Assembly: GCF_947500065.1 (NCBI RefSeq)
Contig: NZ_CANMQT010000001.1
Span: 744,001 to 808,000 of the forward strand
Length of the DNA: 64,000 nt
Direction of reading: 5' to 3'
Source: an uncultured Aquimarina sp.
GTDB lineage: Bacteria; Bacteroidota; Bacteroidia; Flavobacteriales; Flavobacteriaceae
A program made the translations under genes and the position numbers. Below the pieces are notes generated by a model. The model made no database searches. It saw nothing but the letters and a program-made list of their open reading frames with translations, and had not been told where the DNA came from. The number at the start of each line of letters is the position of its first letter. Within the stretch, counting starts at the first letter, position 1. Positions 1 to 8,901 of this stretch are shown here, piece after piece.

Positions 1-2
1 AA

Positions 3-2291
3 TGGCCTACAGATTCGATAGTATCCTTACAGTTGAAAAATTATTATTTGGAATCTTTGGTTAAGTTCTCAAATGCTTTATTACAAAGCTCACAGAACTA
101 TGCCGTTAAAAAAGAAAATATTTTAATACGAGTGGATAATGTACAATCCGCTTTAAACAACTTTCTTCCTGCACATATAAATACTTTTGAAGATGTTACC
201 TTTTTTCCTAATAATACCGATGAAAAAATAACTATTGAGTCTTATGATCTGGATTCATTTCGTGATAGTGGTTTTCATTGGAATATTTTGGGGTATTCCT
301 TAAATGATCTAGAAAAGCAACCACTACAATCACTTGATCCTAATGCCGCAGAACTAGTGGTAGAAGGTATTGCCCAAATTGGAGTATTGGTATTACGATT
401 AGCAGGAGAACATTCACATAACAATCAGAAAAAGAAATTAGAGATAGAAGATATTACAGCAGGGTTTCAAAAGATTCAGAAGCTGATTGATTCTTATAAC
501 TCTTATGCTCCTTTTACTGAGAACACTTCTATTGTTTCTACTTCGCATTCTGGAATCCATTCAGGATTCGAAGAAGTGAATAATCAAACAGCAATTCATT
601 TTGAACATAAATCTTCTGATTGGTTAAATCGCCTTATTAGAAGTTACACTACTTCTCAGGAAGAAAAGACCATTAAATTATCCATTCCTCCGGCTTTTGG
701 AGGGTCAGGAGTAGCTTGCGAAGACATTAATAATGATGGATTAATTGATGTACTCTTATTAGGTGGTTTCGGAAACAAATTATTTCTTAATTCATCCAAA
801 GGGAATTACTTTACAGATATTACAACGTCTAGTAATATCAATAACTGGAATGATGAACTAAACTCTTTTGGAGAACCTAGGCAACCAATTATTGCTGATT
901 TTAATAATGATGGAACTCAGGATATTTTTATCACATATGTAAACGACACTCATAAACTTTATAAAAACAATGGAAATGGAAAATTTGAAGATGTTAGTGT
1001 GACTTCAAATTTAGGTGGTAAGAATGCGGTTGCCGGACCAGCAACAGCTTTCGATTATGACAATGATGGCTTACTGGATATTTTTATAGGTTATTTTGGA
1101 AACTATATAGATGGTACCTTACCCACATTAAGCAGGGATAATCAAAACGGGATGCCAAACAAGTTGTTTAGAAACCTCGGAAACTTTGTTTTTGAAGAAG
1201 TCATATTCACTGAAAACACAACATCCAATTCAGGATGGACTCAAGCATTGGGACATACAGATATCAATCAGGACGGTTTACAGGATATTATTGTTGGAAA
1301 TGATTTTGGTGTCAATAAATATTATCTCAATACCCAAAAAGGAATTTTTAAAGAAGCTAGCAAGCAATTAGGTACTGATAAACCTTCTTACACCATGAAT
1401 ATAGGTATCACAGATCTTAACCGAGATCTATACCCTGATTTATATATTTCTAATATAGTCGTTATGCAAAAGGATGAGAAATACGTAAACCCTAATGCGA
1501 CCACTGAAATGAAATTTGATCCAGAAAAAATGGCTACTATTAGAACGGTAGAAGCTAATGATTTATTCTTATCCAATGTTGAAAAAAACAAACTAAAAAT
1601 GTATCAATTATCTACTAATGTAGGAAGAGGGTATTCTGCAACGGGCTGGTCTTGGGATGCAGATTTTTTTGATTATGATAATGATGGGGATGAAGATTTG
1701 TACTGTCTTAATGGTATGAATGATTTTAGTGTATACTCTAGCGAAAACCCTTTCTATTTCGAAAGACTAGAACAATCTAAATCCATAACCTATGCAAAAA
1801 GCAGCAGAGAAAAGAACGTGTTCTTTGTAAACGAAGGAGGAGAATTGCTCAATAAAGCTGCCGAATTAGGAGTAGCTATTAATAGCAACGCCAGAAGTGC
1901 GGCTTATTTTGATTATGACCAAGACGGAGATCTTGATATCATCATCAATAACTATCATGATAAAGCGAATATCCTGGAAAACAAAACTCCACATACCAAC
2001 AACTGGATCAAAATAAAACTCATTGGCAATCCAGAAGCAAAAATCAATACAGATGCTATCGGCTCTTCTATGGTATTAAACAGTAAAAATCATAAGAATA
2101 TATGGCGCGAAATCCATAGTACAACAGGTTATTTATCTGTTCATCCTAAAATCCAGCACTTTGGGTTAGGCAATGACACTAAAGCAACTATTGAAGTCAG
2201 ATGGAGTAATGGAGAAACTTATATCCTAAAAAACTTACAGGCCAATACTTCTTATAAGATTATGTATCCTAATTCTCTTGTAGAGCTTTAA
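3..2291 (+). CDS. FG-GAP/VCBS repeat protein with C-terminal ASPIC/UnbV domain (5' end outside window)
   Basis: Partial: the frame is open to the left edge, so the first possible start inside the window (TTG at 33) is probably not the true one. Seven Asp-rich calcium-binding FG-GAP-type repeats are visible, for example DINNDGLIDV, DFNNDGTQDI, DYDNDGLLDI, DINQDGLQDI, DYDNDGDEDL and DYDQDGDLDI, which should fold into a beta-propeller. The last ~70 residues (HFGLGNDTKATIEVRWSNG) match the ASPIC/UnbV domain that follows such repeats in CRTAC1-like proteins. Proteins of this type in Bacteroidetes are exported surface proteins, often next to SusCD systems; here the N-terminal region with any signal peptide is not visible. 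The N-terminal ~200 visible residues lack repeats and I do not recognise them. Its substrate or ligand cannot be told from sequence. Confidence 0.85.
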   Translation, partial: WPTDSIVSLQLKNYYLESLVKFSNALLQSSQNYAVKKENILIRVDNVQSALNNFLPAHINTFEDVTFFPNNTDEKITIESYDLDSFRDSGFHWNILGYSLNDLEKQPLQSLDPNAAELVVEGIAQIGVLVLRLAGEHSHNNQKKKLEIEDITAGFQKIQKLIDSYNSYAPFTENTSIVSTSHSGIHSGFEEVNNQTAIHFEHKSSDWLNRLIRSYTTSQEEKTIKLSIPPAFGGSGVACEDINNDGLIDVLLLGGFGNKLFLNSSKGNYFTDITTSSNINNWNDELNSFGEPRQPIIADFNNDGTQDIFITYVNDTHKLYKNNGNGKFEDVSVTSNLGGKNAVAGPATAFDYDNDGLLDIFIGYFGNYIDGTLPTLSRDNQNGMPNKLFRNLGNFVFEEVIFTENTTSNSGWTQALGHTDINQDGLQDIIVGNDFGVNKYYLNTQKGIFKEASKQLGTDKPSYTMNIGITDLNRDLYPDLYISNIVVMQKDEKYVNPNATTEMKFDPEKMATIRTVEANDLFLSNVEKNKLKMYQLSTNVGRGYSATGWSWDADFFDYDNDGDEDLYCLNGMNDFSVYSSENPFYFERLEQSKSITYAKSSREKNVFFVNEGGELLNKAAELGVAINSNARSAAYFDYDQDGDLDIIINNYHDKANILENKTPHTNNWIKIKLIGNPEAKINTDAIGSSMVLNSKNHKNIWREIHSTTGYLSVHPKIQHFGLGNDTKATIEVRWSNGETYILKNLQANTSYKIMYPNSLVEL

Positions 2292-2418
2292 AACAATCTC
2301 CGTAATCGTTCCCTCATTCCATTTTATCTATAAAAACACGTATAAATACTATGTTTTTAAATGGTATTAATTTTATAGTTTTAAGGCACTAAATAACTAT
2401 TTATAAAACCTAAAAACT

Positions 2419-3201
2419 ATGGCAACAACAACGGATATAGGCAAGACTACGGTTAAACCCACCAAGACAATTTCCCCTAAACCAGCAATAGTTCCAGGAA
2501 TTTCTAAAGAAATTATTGATGAACTAAGCAATGAGATCAATAATATGCTGTCGTTTGCTGTATATAATGGTATTATCATCAATACAGAAGTGAATTCTCT
2601 TATCCAAAATAGCTCTGTAGATGATCTAATTAATGCACATAATCTATTGAGTAAAAATATCGCTCCCGCAACTCCCAAATCTATTCACTACACAAAACAA
2701 CTAAATCAGGAAGGAAAAGGTAAAACACTTTTTTCTAAACTTCCTCTCATAAGGAATTTAATCATACTGGCACTTTTCTTTCTGGCAACATTTATTATTT
2801 CTAGCCTATCTCCTGAAGTTAATGATCAATCGCTGGACAAAGGAGTTTTAAACAACGACGGAATATCATTATTACTAAATCTTGGTTTCTTAGCTTCTGT
2901 CTCTGGTTTAGGCGTACTATTTTATTTATTAAAAAACGTCAGTACCTCGGCAAAAAATAGCACTTTGGTTCCTGAAGACACAATATATTACATAGCCATG
3001 ATTATATTAGGAGTTATTGCTGGTTTAATTTCTTCAGAGATTATCTCTTTTTATAAAACTGACCCAACAGATATTAACCTATTCAACAAAAGTGTTTTAG
3101 CACTTATTGGTGGATTTTCATCAGATGCCATTTTTAGCATTTTACAAGGTATTATCGATAGAATCAAAGCCATTTTCATTCCTTCAAGCCAAGCATCATG
3201 A
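2419..3201 (+). CDS. Membrane protein of unknown function coupled to a GH19 lysozyme
   Basis: 260 residues, family not recognised. Residues 1-100 are polar and Pro/Thr/Lys-rich at the start, with no signal peptide. Hydrophobic segments lie at about 112-130, 149-171 and 189-209, and a weaker one near 226-246, so it is an inner-membrane protein. Its TGA stop overlaps the ATG of the lysozyme gene (ATGA), which implies translational coupling. A small multi-span membrane protein joined to a peptidoglycan-cleaving enzyme resembles a holin/endolysin pair, but the protein is longer than typical holins and no phage genes lie nearby, so that role is only an inference. Confidence 0.7.
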   Translation: MATTTDIGKTTVKPTKTISPKPAIVPGISKEIIDELSNEINNMLSFAVYNGIIINTEVNSLIQNSSVDDLINAHNLLSKNIAPATPKSIHYTKQLNQEGKGKTLFSKLPLIRNLIILALFFLATFIISSLSPEVNDQSLDKGVLNNDGISLLLNLGFLASVSGLGVLFYLLKNVSTSAKNSTLVPEDTIYYIAMIILGVIAGLISSEIISFYKTDPTDINLFNKSVLALIGGFSSDAIFSILQGIIDRIKAIFIPSSQAS

Positions 3202-3815
3202 TTACAGAAGAAGATTTCAAGACGTTAATTCCAGATGTGAACTGGAAGTACGCAAGTAAATATGTGTCTTTATTTGATACAGTTTTACCAAAATACGATA
3301 TTAATACTCCGTTAAGAAAAGCATATTTTCTGGCTCAGATAACTCACGAAAGTGGGGGTTTTAAGTTTGTAACAGAAAACTTAAACTACTCTGCAAAAGC
3401 ACTATATGGGGTATTCAGAAAATACTTCCCAACGCTAGAAGCTGCAAATTCTTATGCTCGACAGCCTGAGAAAATTGCAAATAAAGTATATGCCAATAGA
3501 ATGGGCAATGGGACAGAATCCAGTGGTGATGGGTGGAAATACAAAGGAAGAGGATTAATACAACTAACAGGAAAATCCAATTACCAATCACTTTCCGATA
3601 CTACAGGTCAGGATTTCATATCCAACCCTAATGATGTTTCTAATCCAGAATGGGCATTAACTTCAGCTTGTTGGTATTGGCAAAAGCGCAATATTAATAA
3701 ATATGCCGATGCTGATGATATCCATATGGTCACTAAACTTATCAATGGTGGATACAATGGATTACAAAACCGACAACATTTCTTAGATGAATTCAAAAAA
3801 TTATATAAGATATAA
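3198..3815 (+). CDS. Glycoside hydrolase family 19 (chitinase/lysozyme-like) protein
   Basis: 205 residues with the GH19 lysozyme-like fold signature: AYFLAQITHESGGFKF near residues 43-58 (His-Glu pair, catalytic Glu), KALYGVFRKYFPT, and GWKYKGRGLIQLTGKSNYQ around 112-130. GH19 enzymes cleave beta-1,4 links in chitin or peptidoglycan; compact single-domain bacterial versions are usually peptidoglycan-active endolysin types. No signal peptide is visible, so export would depend on a holin-like partner or on lysis. The start codon overlaps the stop of the preceding membrane protein gene. The enzyme class is secure; whether it is a phage remnant, a colicin-like lysis module or a housekeeping wall enzyme is open. 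Confidence 0.85.
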   Translation: MITEEDFKTLIPDVNWKYASKYVSLFDTVLPKYDINTPLRKAYFLAQITHESGGFKFVTENLNYSAKALYGVFRKYFPTLEAANSYARQPEKIANKVYANRMGNGTESSGDGWKYKGRGLIQLTGKSNYQSLSDTTGQDFISNPNDVSNPEWALTSACWYWQKRNINKYADADDIHMVTKLINGGYNGLQNRQHFLDEFKKLYKI

Positions 3816-3852
3816 TTATACTTTCATTAAAATTATTTCATCTTTTATTAGT

Positions 3853-3860
3853 TATTTTTG
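3853..3860 (+). promoter_or_regulatory. Candidate -7 box (TAnnTTTG) for the dehydrogenase gene
   Basis: TATTTTTG matches the Bacteroidetes -7 consensus TAnnTTTG and lies 20 nt before the ATG at 3881. I find no clear TTG at the expected -33 spacing, so support is partial. Confidence 0.35.
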
Positions 3861-3880
3861 AAATACTAATAAGCTTATTT

Positions 3881-4843
3881 ATGAAAGTACTTCACATAGA
3901 TGCTAATCATCCTTTGTTAATTAATCAACTAAAGGATGAAGGTTTTGAAAACGAAGAAGATTATACTTCGACCAAGTCAGAAATCGAAGCAAAAATTAAC
4001 CAATATCACGGTGTTATTATCAGAAGTCGTTTTAAGATAGATCAAGCTTTTTTAGATCAGGCAACTAACCTAAAGTTTATTGGACGCGTTGGTGCCGGAT
4101 TAGAAAGTATAGATACGGTATCTGCTGAGGAAAAAGGAATTAAACTTTTTTCTGCTCCCGAAGGCAATCGTAATGCTGTAGGAGAACACGCATTAGGCAT
4201 GATCTTATCATTATTTAATAAGTTAAATACTGCCGATCATCAAGTAAGAAATGGCCAATGGAACCGTGAAGAAAATCGAGGTATAGAACTTGATTTAAAG
4301 ACAGTTGGAATTATTGGATACGGTAATATGGGTAAAGCTTTTGCTCGTAAACTCAGAGGTTTTGATGTAGAAGTTATCTGTTATGACATCAAGGAGGATG
4401 TAGAAAATAGTGATGCTACACAAGTAACGTTAGCCGAGCTTTTCGAAAAGACGGATGTATTAAGTTTACATACGCCTTGGACTTCTTTTACAGATAAAAT
4501 GATCAATACCCAGTTTATCAATAGGTTCAAGAAGCCTTTTTGGCTTATAAATACTGCCAGAGGAAAAAGCGTAGTTACCAAAGACTTGGTAGAAGCACTA
4601 AACTCAGGAAAAATTTTAGGCGCAGGATTAGATGTCTTAGAGTACGAAAAATCTTCTTTTGAAAATCTGTTCACTACTAAAAATGCTATCACATCAGGCT
4701 CTGTTGAGATGCCCAAACCTTTACAGGAACTTCTAAAGATGGATAATGTTATTCTAAGTCCACATATAGCAGGCTGGACAGTCGAATCAAAAGAAAAACT
4801 TGCCCAAACAATCGTTGATAAAATCAAAGCTGAATTTTGCTAA
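3881..4843 (+). CDS. D-2-hydroxyacid dehydrogenase (phosphoglycerate dehydrogenase-like)
   Basis: 320 residues, the usual length for a monodomain NAD-dependent D-2-hydroxyacid dehydrogenase. The Rossmann motif GYGNMGKAFA lies at about 147-156. The expected catalytic residues are visible: Arg227 in NTARGKS, Glu254 in LDVLEYE and His295 in SPHIAGWT. There is no C-terminal ACT domain, so it lacks the serine-feedback part of classical SerA. The family reversibly oxidises D-2-hydroxyacids to 2-oxoacids in the cytoplasm; the substrate (3-phosphoglycerate, glyoxylate, lactate or another) cannot be decided from sequence. It overlaps the next gene by 7 bp, pointing to co-transcription. Confidence 0.85.
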   Translation: MKVLHIDANHPLLINQLKDEGFENEEDYTSTKSEIEAKINQYHGVIIRSRFKIDQAFLDQATNLKFIGRVGAGLESIDTVSAEEKGIKLFSAPEGNRNAVGEHALGMILSLFNKLNTADHQVRNGQWNREENRGIELDLKTVGIIGYGNMGKAFARKLRGFDVEVICYDIKEDVENSDATQVTLAELFEKTDVLSLHTPWTSFTDKMINTQFINRFKKPFWLINTARGKSVVTKDLVEALNSGKILGAGLDVLEYEKSSFENLFTTKNAITSGSVEMPKPLQELLKMDNVILSPHIAGWTVESKEKLAQTIVDKIKAEFC

Positions 4844-5457
4844 AAGACATTTTTGTATCGCTTCTTTCTAAATATTCTGAAGATCCGGAATATATAAATT
4901 CACTTTGGAATGAAATTTTTAAAAACCATAACAAGAGGAATAGATATTATCATAACCTAACACATTTAGAAAATCTATACAAAAACCTAGCATCAGTAAA
5001 GGCAAATATTAAAGATTGGGATATCACCATATTTGCCTTATTCTATCACGATTACATCTACAATGTTTTAAAGCAAGATAATGAAGAACGAAGTGCACAA
5101 CAAGCTGTCGACATAACTAGTTCTCTATCAATTGATACAGGAAAAGTTAATATATGTAAAGAGATGATTTTGGCGACCAAAGGACATCAAATTTCAGAAA
5201 ACGACGATATTAATTATTTTACGGATGCGGATCTTTCCATTTTAGGAAGCAATTGGAACGATTATGAAACCTATTACAAAAATGTACGAAAAGAATACAA
5301 GTACTATCCTGATTTTATGTATAACAAAGGAAGAATTAAAGTATTAAAACACTTTATCAATATGAATCGGATTTTTAAAACAGATTATTTCTATACCAAG
5401 TTCGAAAAACAAGCTAAAAATAATCTCCAACAAGAAATCAATTTGCTTTCGAAATAA
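4837..5457 (+). CDS. Predicted metal-dependent HD-superfamily hydrolase
   Basis: 206 residues resembling the COG4339-type 'predicted metal-dependent HD superfamily phosphohydrolase'. Typical family patterns are YYHNLTHLENLY near residues 38-49 and the HD pair in ALFYHDYIYN (about 67-76), followed by TKGH and DADLSILG segments that could supply further metal ligands. The start used is TTG at 4837, overlapping the stop of the dehydrogenase gene; no ATG occurs before the conserved region. It probably forms a two-gene operon with the dehydrogenase. The natural substrate of this family is not established, so no pathway is proposed. Confidence 0.75.
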   Translation: MLKDIFVSLLSKYSEDPEYINSLWNEIFKNHNKRNRYYHNLTHLENLYKNLASVKANIKDWDITIFALFYHDYIYNVLKQDNEERSAQQAVDITSSLSIDTGKVNICKEMILATKGHQISENDDINYFTDADLSILGSNWNDYETYYKNVRKEYKYYPDFMYNKGRIKVLKHFINMNRIFKTDYFYTKFEKQAKNNLQQEINLLSK

Positions 5458-5503
5458 ATCATTTCTTAATTTACTATTTAATATTATAAATTCTTAATGT
5501 GTT

Positions 5504-5582
5504 CCTTCTCCTTGGGGAGAAGGCTAGGATGAGGGGTTTTCACATCAAAGCCCTCACTTTAATCCTCTCCCAAAAGGAGAGG
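5504..5582. repeat. Palindromic intergenic repeat with two hairpins (REP/MITE-like)
   Basis: Two short hairpins flank a partly complementary middle: CCTTCTCC/GGAGAAGG (5504-5523) and CCTCTCC/GGAGAGG (5564-5582). GAGGGG and CCCTC between them can also pair, and the outer arms are partly complementary to each other, so the whole 79 bp can fold as one imperfect palindrome. It is much more GC-rich than its surroundings, which suggests a dispersed repeat rather than a simple terminator. Only one copy is seen in this window. Confidence 0.6.
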
Positions 5583-5712
5583 AAACTTATAAACATAGGT
5601 AACAAGGAATTAGGTACTACTCTAATATGTTCTTACATCAAATTCACCTTAAACAAACTACTTAACTACTAGCTTATATGGTATTAAACTTCAGTTTTAT
5701 TACATTTATATC

Positions 5713-6129
5713 GTGAGGAAAACCATACTTATTTTCGGAGTTTTAGTTGTAGCATTATTAATACTTTTTCAATTAAGCACATACAGTCTTGTTTCTGGCA
5801 ATACATCCATAGAGTTTATCATTGCCGGAATCGCCATTATCTTTTTTATAATAGGTGTTATTATTAATAAAAAAATATTGCATCAAAAAAAAGGTATTCC
5901 TAAAGAGATCGATCACGAAAAAATAAAGTCCATAGGACTTAGCAAGCGAGAATATGAAGTTTTGTGTGAAATAGCCAAAGGATTATCAAATAAAGAGATT
6001 GCAGAAAAGCTTTTTGTTTCAGAAAGCACTATAAAAACTCATGTCTCTAATGTATTAGTTAAATTAGATGCGAAACGTAGAACCCAAGCAATACAGATTG
6101 CTAAAAATCTTCATATCATCCCTTTTTAA
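5713..6129 (+). CDS. Membrane-anchored LuxR-type transcriptional regulator
   Basis: 138 residues starting at GTG 5713. Two hydrophobic segments (about 4-24 and 32-52) precede a LuxR/GerE helix-turn-helix: LSKREYEVLCEIAKGLSNKE followed by EKLFVSESTIKTHVSNVL at about 75-120. The DNA-binding part would face the cytoplasm. Small two-span LuxR proteins of this shape are common in flavobacteria, but their signals are unknown. No receiver domain is present, so it is not a classical response regulator. Confidence 0.8.
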   Translation: MRKTILIFGVLVVALLILFQLSTYSLVSGNTSIEFIIAGIAIIFFIIGVIINKKILHQKKGIPKEIDHEKIKSIGLSKREYEVLCEIAKGLSNKEIAEKLFVSESTIKTHVSNVLVKLDAKRRTQAIQIAKNLHIIPF

Positions 6130-6281
6130 TGCCTTATAATACAAAAGTGCTATACAATTCATCAGCCTGAGGCAGATGAGTCCTTTTTTTGTCAAAACAT
6201 AGTAATTTCATACTTTAGTATGAGTGATTTTTTGGTTTTCGAAACTACTTTTGGCAGAAATCATTACATAAAAATATACAC

Positions 6282-6797
6282 ATGAAGAATACTGTTTTAC
6301 GTTATGGGATATATGGTGCTATTACCATATCTGTTCTTTTTTTAATAGCATTGTATGCTGGCAAAAGCCTCTCTTTTACAGCCCAAGAAGTTATAGGATA
6401 CTCCACTATGGTGATCTCTTTGATTTTTGTCTTTTTTGGCATAAAACATTACCGAGATAATGAAAATAATGGGACCGTTTCTTTTGGAAAAGCACTGGCA
6501 ATCGGTGTATTGATTTCTTTATTTGCTGCAATTGCATTTGGAATCTTAGATATTATTTATATAAAATTTATCAATCCTGATTTTACGACAGAATACTATG
6601 CAACAATTACAGAACAGATGAAAAGCTCCCTTCCCGAGGCAGAATTTGAAGTTAAGTTAGCTGAGTTAGAGGCTCAAAAGGAATTATTCTCCAGCCCGTT
6701 GATGAACTTTTTATTAATGTCTTCAACAGTACTTATAATAGGATTTATAATTTCGTTAATTTCAGGACTTATTCTACAACGTAAAGCTACAGTCTAA
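6282..6797 (+). CDS. DUF4199 family membrane protein
   Basis: 171 residues with four hydrophobic segments (about 9-27, 37-52, 68-92 and 144-166). The sequence pattern, including an FFGIKHYRDNENNG-type loop after the second segment followed by FGKALAIGVLIS, is characteristic of DUF4199 proteins of Bacteroidetes. The function of the family is unknown. A soluble helical loop (about 97-140) separates the last two membrane segments. Confidence 0.8.
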   Translation: MKNTVLRYGIYGAITISVLFLIALYAGKSLSFTAQEVIGYSTMVISLIFVFFGIKHYRDNENNGTVSFGKALAIGVLISLFAAIAFGILDIIYIKFINPDFTTEYYATITEQMKSSLPEAEFEVKLAELEAQKELFSSPLMNFLLMSSTVLIIGFIISLISGLILQRKATV

Positions 6798-6826
6798 ACA
6801 CTAAAGTTTATTTAAGACAAAATACT

Positions 6827-7282
6827 ATGCAATATAAAGCAAATACACCTGACGAGTATATTGAAGCAATTCCTGAGGAACGTAAAGAAGTAATGCAAAA
6901 TTTAAGAAAGGTGATTTGGGATAATCTACCAGCTGGATTTTCCGAAGTAATGAATTATGGGTTAATCGGATATGTAATTCCTCATGAAAAATATCCTAAT
7001 GGATACCATTGTGATCCAAAATTACCACTACCTTTTATGAATATTGCATCCCAGAAAAACTTTATTGCTGTATATCATATGGGAATTTATGCCGATAAAG
7101 AATTAATGGATTGGTTTGTGGGCGAATACCCAAAATACGTAAAAACTAAGTTGGATATGGGTAAAAGCTGTATCCGTTTTAAAAAAATAGATCAAATACC
7201 TTTAAAATTAATTGGAGAATTAGCTGCCAAAATGACTCCTGAAAAATGGATTGAAATATACGAGGCGAATATTAAAAAATAA
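6827..7282 (+). CDS. DUF1801 (YdhG-like) family protein
   Basis: 151 residues, soluble. TPDEYIEAIPEERKEVMQNLRKVI at the N-terminus and EVMNYGLIGYVIP near 41-53 are typical of DUF1801/YdhG-like proteins, a small alpha/beta fold related to the iron chaperone frataxin-like YdhG group. The role is unclear; it is probably a cytoplasmic single-domain protein. It lies 29 bp after the DUF4199 gene and may share its transcript. Confidence 0.75.
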   Translation: MQYKANTPDEYIEAIPEERKEVMQNLRKVIWDNLPAGFSEVMNYGLIGYVIPHEKYPNGYHCDPKLPLPFMNIASQKNFIAVYHMGIYADKELMDWFVGEYPKYVKTKLDMGKSCIRFKKIDQIPLKLIGELAAKMTPEKWIEIYEANIKK

Positions 7283-7291
7283 ATAACAAAA

Positions 7292-7475
7292 CTCATTATT
7301 CATTATGATCTTTTTATTCAAAATTCGTCAATTCGAGTGTCCGTCTCTGACGGATGTATCGAGAATAGAGTTTTGAATCCAAAAAGCTATTCTCGATACA
7401 ATTTTCCTCCATTTCATTTTGGAAAACCACTCGAATTGACGCTTTTTTTTTACATTTCTTTCATAATGCATAATA
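7292..7475. repeat. ~180-bp nested palindrome (MITE-like element or large hairpin)
   Basis: Three nested inverted repeats share one centre. The outer arms are TTATTCATTATGA (about 7292-7305) with TCATAATGCATAA (about 7461-7474), 12 of 13 matching. The middle arms CGTCAATTCGAGTG (7326-7339) and CACTCGAATTGACG (7428-7441) match perfectly. The inner arms TGTATCGAGAATAG (7355-7368) and CTATTCTCGATACA (7387-7400) also match perfectly. A further small hairpin, CCGTC-TCT-GACGG, sits at 7341-7353. A T-run follows the middle arm at 7443-7451. No coding capacity. The symmetry over ~180 bp suggests a non-autonomous mobile palindrome. Confidence 0.6.
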
Positions 7476-7494
7476 AATAATAAAGATTTTATAT

Positions 7495-7878
7495 ATGAAA
7501 AGAGTAACAGGATTAGGAGGATTTTTTTTCAAAACAAAAGACCCTAAAACAACCAAAGAATGGTACGGAAAACATTTAGGGTTACCAGTAGACGACTATG
7601 GCTGTACTTTCTGGTGGAAAGATAAAGAAGGAAATGATTGTTCTACACAATGGAGTCCTTTTAAAGAAGACACCAACTACTTTGCTCCAAGTAAAAAGGA
7701 ATTCATGATGAACTTTAGAGTCGAGAATTTAGTTGAGCTACTAAAAGTTCTAAAAAAAGAAGGAGTCACAGTAGTTGGTGAAATCGAAGAATATGAATAC
7801 GGTAAATTTGGCTGGATCGTGGATCCCGAAGGGAATAAAATCGAACTTTGGGAACCCATCGATAAAGCATTTTTATAA
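7495..7878 (+). CDS. VOC family (glyoxalase/bleomycin resistance-like) protein
   Basis: 127 residues, one VOC module pair. GGFFFKTKDPKTTKEWYGKHLGL at the N-terminus and the C-terminal GWIVDPEGNKIELWEP are the hallmark strands of the vicinal oxygen chelate fold; Glu in IELWEP is a usual metal ligand. It could be a glyoxalase, dioxygenase or resistance-type protein, and the sequence alone does not tell which. Soluble and cytoplasmic. It is convergent with the hydrolase lipoprotein gene, 11 bp away. Confidence 0.8.
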   Translation: MKRVTGLGGFFFKTKDPKTTKEWYGKHLGLPVDDYGCTFWWKDKEGNDCSTQWSPFKEDTNYFAPSKKEFMMNFRVENLVELLKVLKKEGVTVVGEIEEYEYGKFGWIVDPEGNKIELWEPIDKAFL

Positions 7879-7889
7879 AATTTATAATC

Positions 7890-8837
7890 TTATAATGTAA
7901 CTTCTCCAGACGCTATCATATCAATCATTGTTTTCCAAATATTATAGTGACCACTGGAGACTTCAATAACTTGAACATTTTTAGATTTAAGAAATTCTAA
8001 TTCATAAGAGGTGGGAACACCAACATTTCTATCCTTATTTCCATAGAAAAAAGTGATATTAGATAAGTCTTCTTTATCTTTTAATAGTTGGGTATAATCA
8101 TGTTGTCCAATAGCAGCTTTTAAGAGGTTTTTAGCAGTTCTTATTTGAAAATATTTCCTAGAACGGTTTGGATTAGGAGGTCTATTCTCATCAGGTATTC
8201 TAAGTGCTTTACCATCTTCCTGAAAATTGGTGTTTATATCTTTAAGTTGATATACAGTCTGTAGAGAATCTGCCTTAAATCTTCCTCCGGTGATAATGTA
8301 TTTATCCGCCAAGGAAGGATAATTGGCAAGGTAATTTGGAATTACAAATGCACTGTACGAGTGACCAGCGACCACAACATATTTACCACGATCCTTAAAA
8401 TATTTGATCGCACGATACATGATTTCTGAAGTATTCGCAGTTTCTTTCTCTGCCATTTCCAGGTTAAATTCATCTTTCCAATTAAAAACTTCCTTGTTAT
8501 AAGTCGTAGATTGATGAAGGTTGACGTTATAATAATTCTTAAAGTTAGGTAGATATGACATCGAAATCTTCCCATTGAATTCATAATCCAATTGATTTTT
8601 TGGTCCGCCATCTCCAAGAATAAGTACGGTATCTTTTTCTATAGAGCCTTCTGCAATCCATAACTTAGTAGTGTCTTTAGAAAATACTGTTGGGGCATAA
8701 TTATGTTTTATTGGCGCCTTGTACTCTGCAATAGTATTTTCTGCGATAGTGTTTTCAGTATTCTTCTTAGAAAATTCGCATCCCAAAACTAAAAAAATAC
8801 ATGCTCCTCCAAACAAATAAAAAGTGATCTGTTTCAT
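7890..8837 (-). CDS. Alpha/beta hydrolase lipoprotein
   Basis: 315 residues. The N-terminus is a lipoprotein signal ending in LVLGC (Cys20), so it is exported and lipid-anchored. The nucleophile elbow reads GHSYS (about 159-163), with Ser in place of the last Gly of the usual GxSxG. Candidate acid and base are Asp in GNKDRNVG (~270) and His in SSGHYNIW (~298). Substrate unknown. It is transcribed divergently from a MarR regulator across a 129-bp region with two matching palindromes, so it is probably controlled by that regulator. The first ~70 residues of the mature protein are low in conserved features. Confidence 0.8.
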   Translation of the reverse strand: MKQITFYLFGGACIFLVLGCEFSKKNTENTIAENTIAEYKAPIKHNYAPTVFSKDTTKLWIAEGSIEKDTVLILGDGGPKNQLDYEFNGKISMSYLPNFKNYYNVNLHQSTTYNKEVFNWKDEFNLEMAEKETANTSEIMYRAIKYFKDRGKYVVVAGHSYSAFVIPNYLANYPSLADKYIITGGRFKADSLQTVYQLKDINTNFQEDGKALRIPDENRPPNPNRSRKYFQIRTAKNLLKAAIGQHDYTQLLKDKEDLSNITFFYGNKDRNVGVPTSYELEFLKSKNVQVIEVSSGHYNIWKTMIDMIASGEVTL

Positions 8838-8862
8838 TGTTTTATGTTTTTAAGGGTTAAAA

Positions 8863-8884
8863 AGTATCTTAACATTAAGATACT
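8863..8884. promoter_or_regulatory. Perfect palindromic operator candidate 1 (MarR site)
   Basis: AGTATCTTAA-CA-TTAAGATACT, perfect 10-bp arms, 26 bp upstream of the hydrolase lipoprotein start on the minus strand. It shares the TATCTTAA half-site with the second palindrome 38 bp away (centre to centre). Confidence 0.65.
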
Positions 8885-8901
8885 TTGCAAATCTATATAA
8901 A

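Noticed and set aside
2419..3815. Prophage or tailocin
   Set aside because: Only a lysis-like pair is present; no capsid, tail, integrase or terminase genes are nearby.
5504..5582. Simple terminator of the HD hydrolase gene
   Set aside because: Two separate GC-rich hairpins without a T-run after them; a dispersed palindromic repeat fits better.
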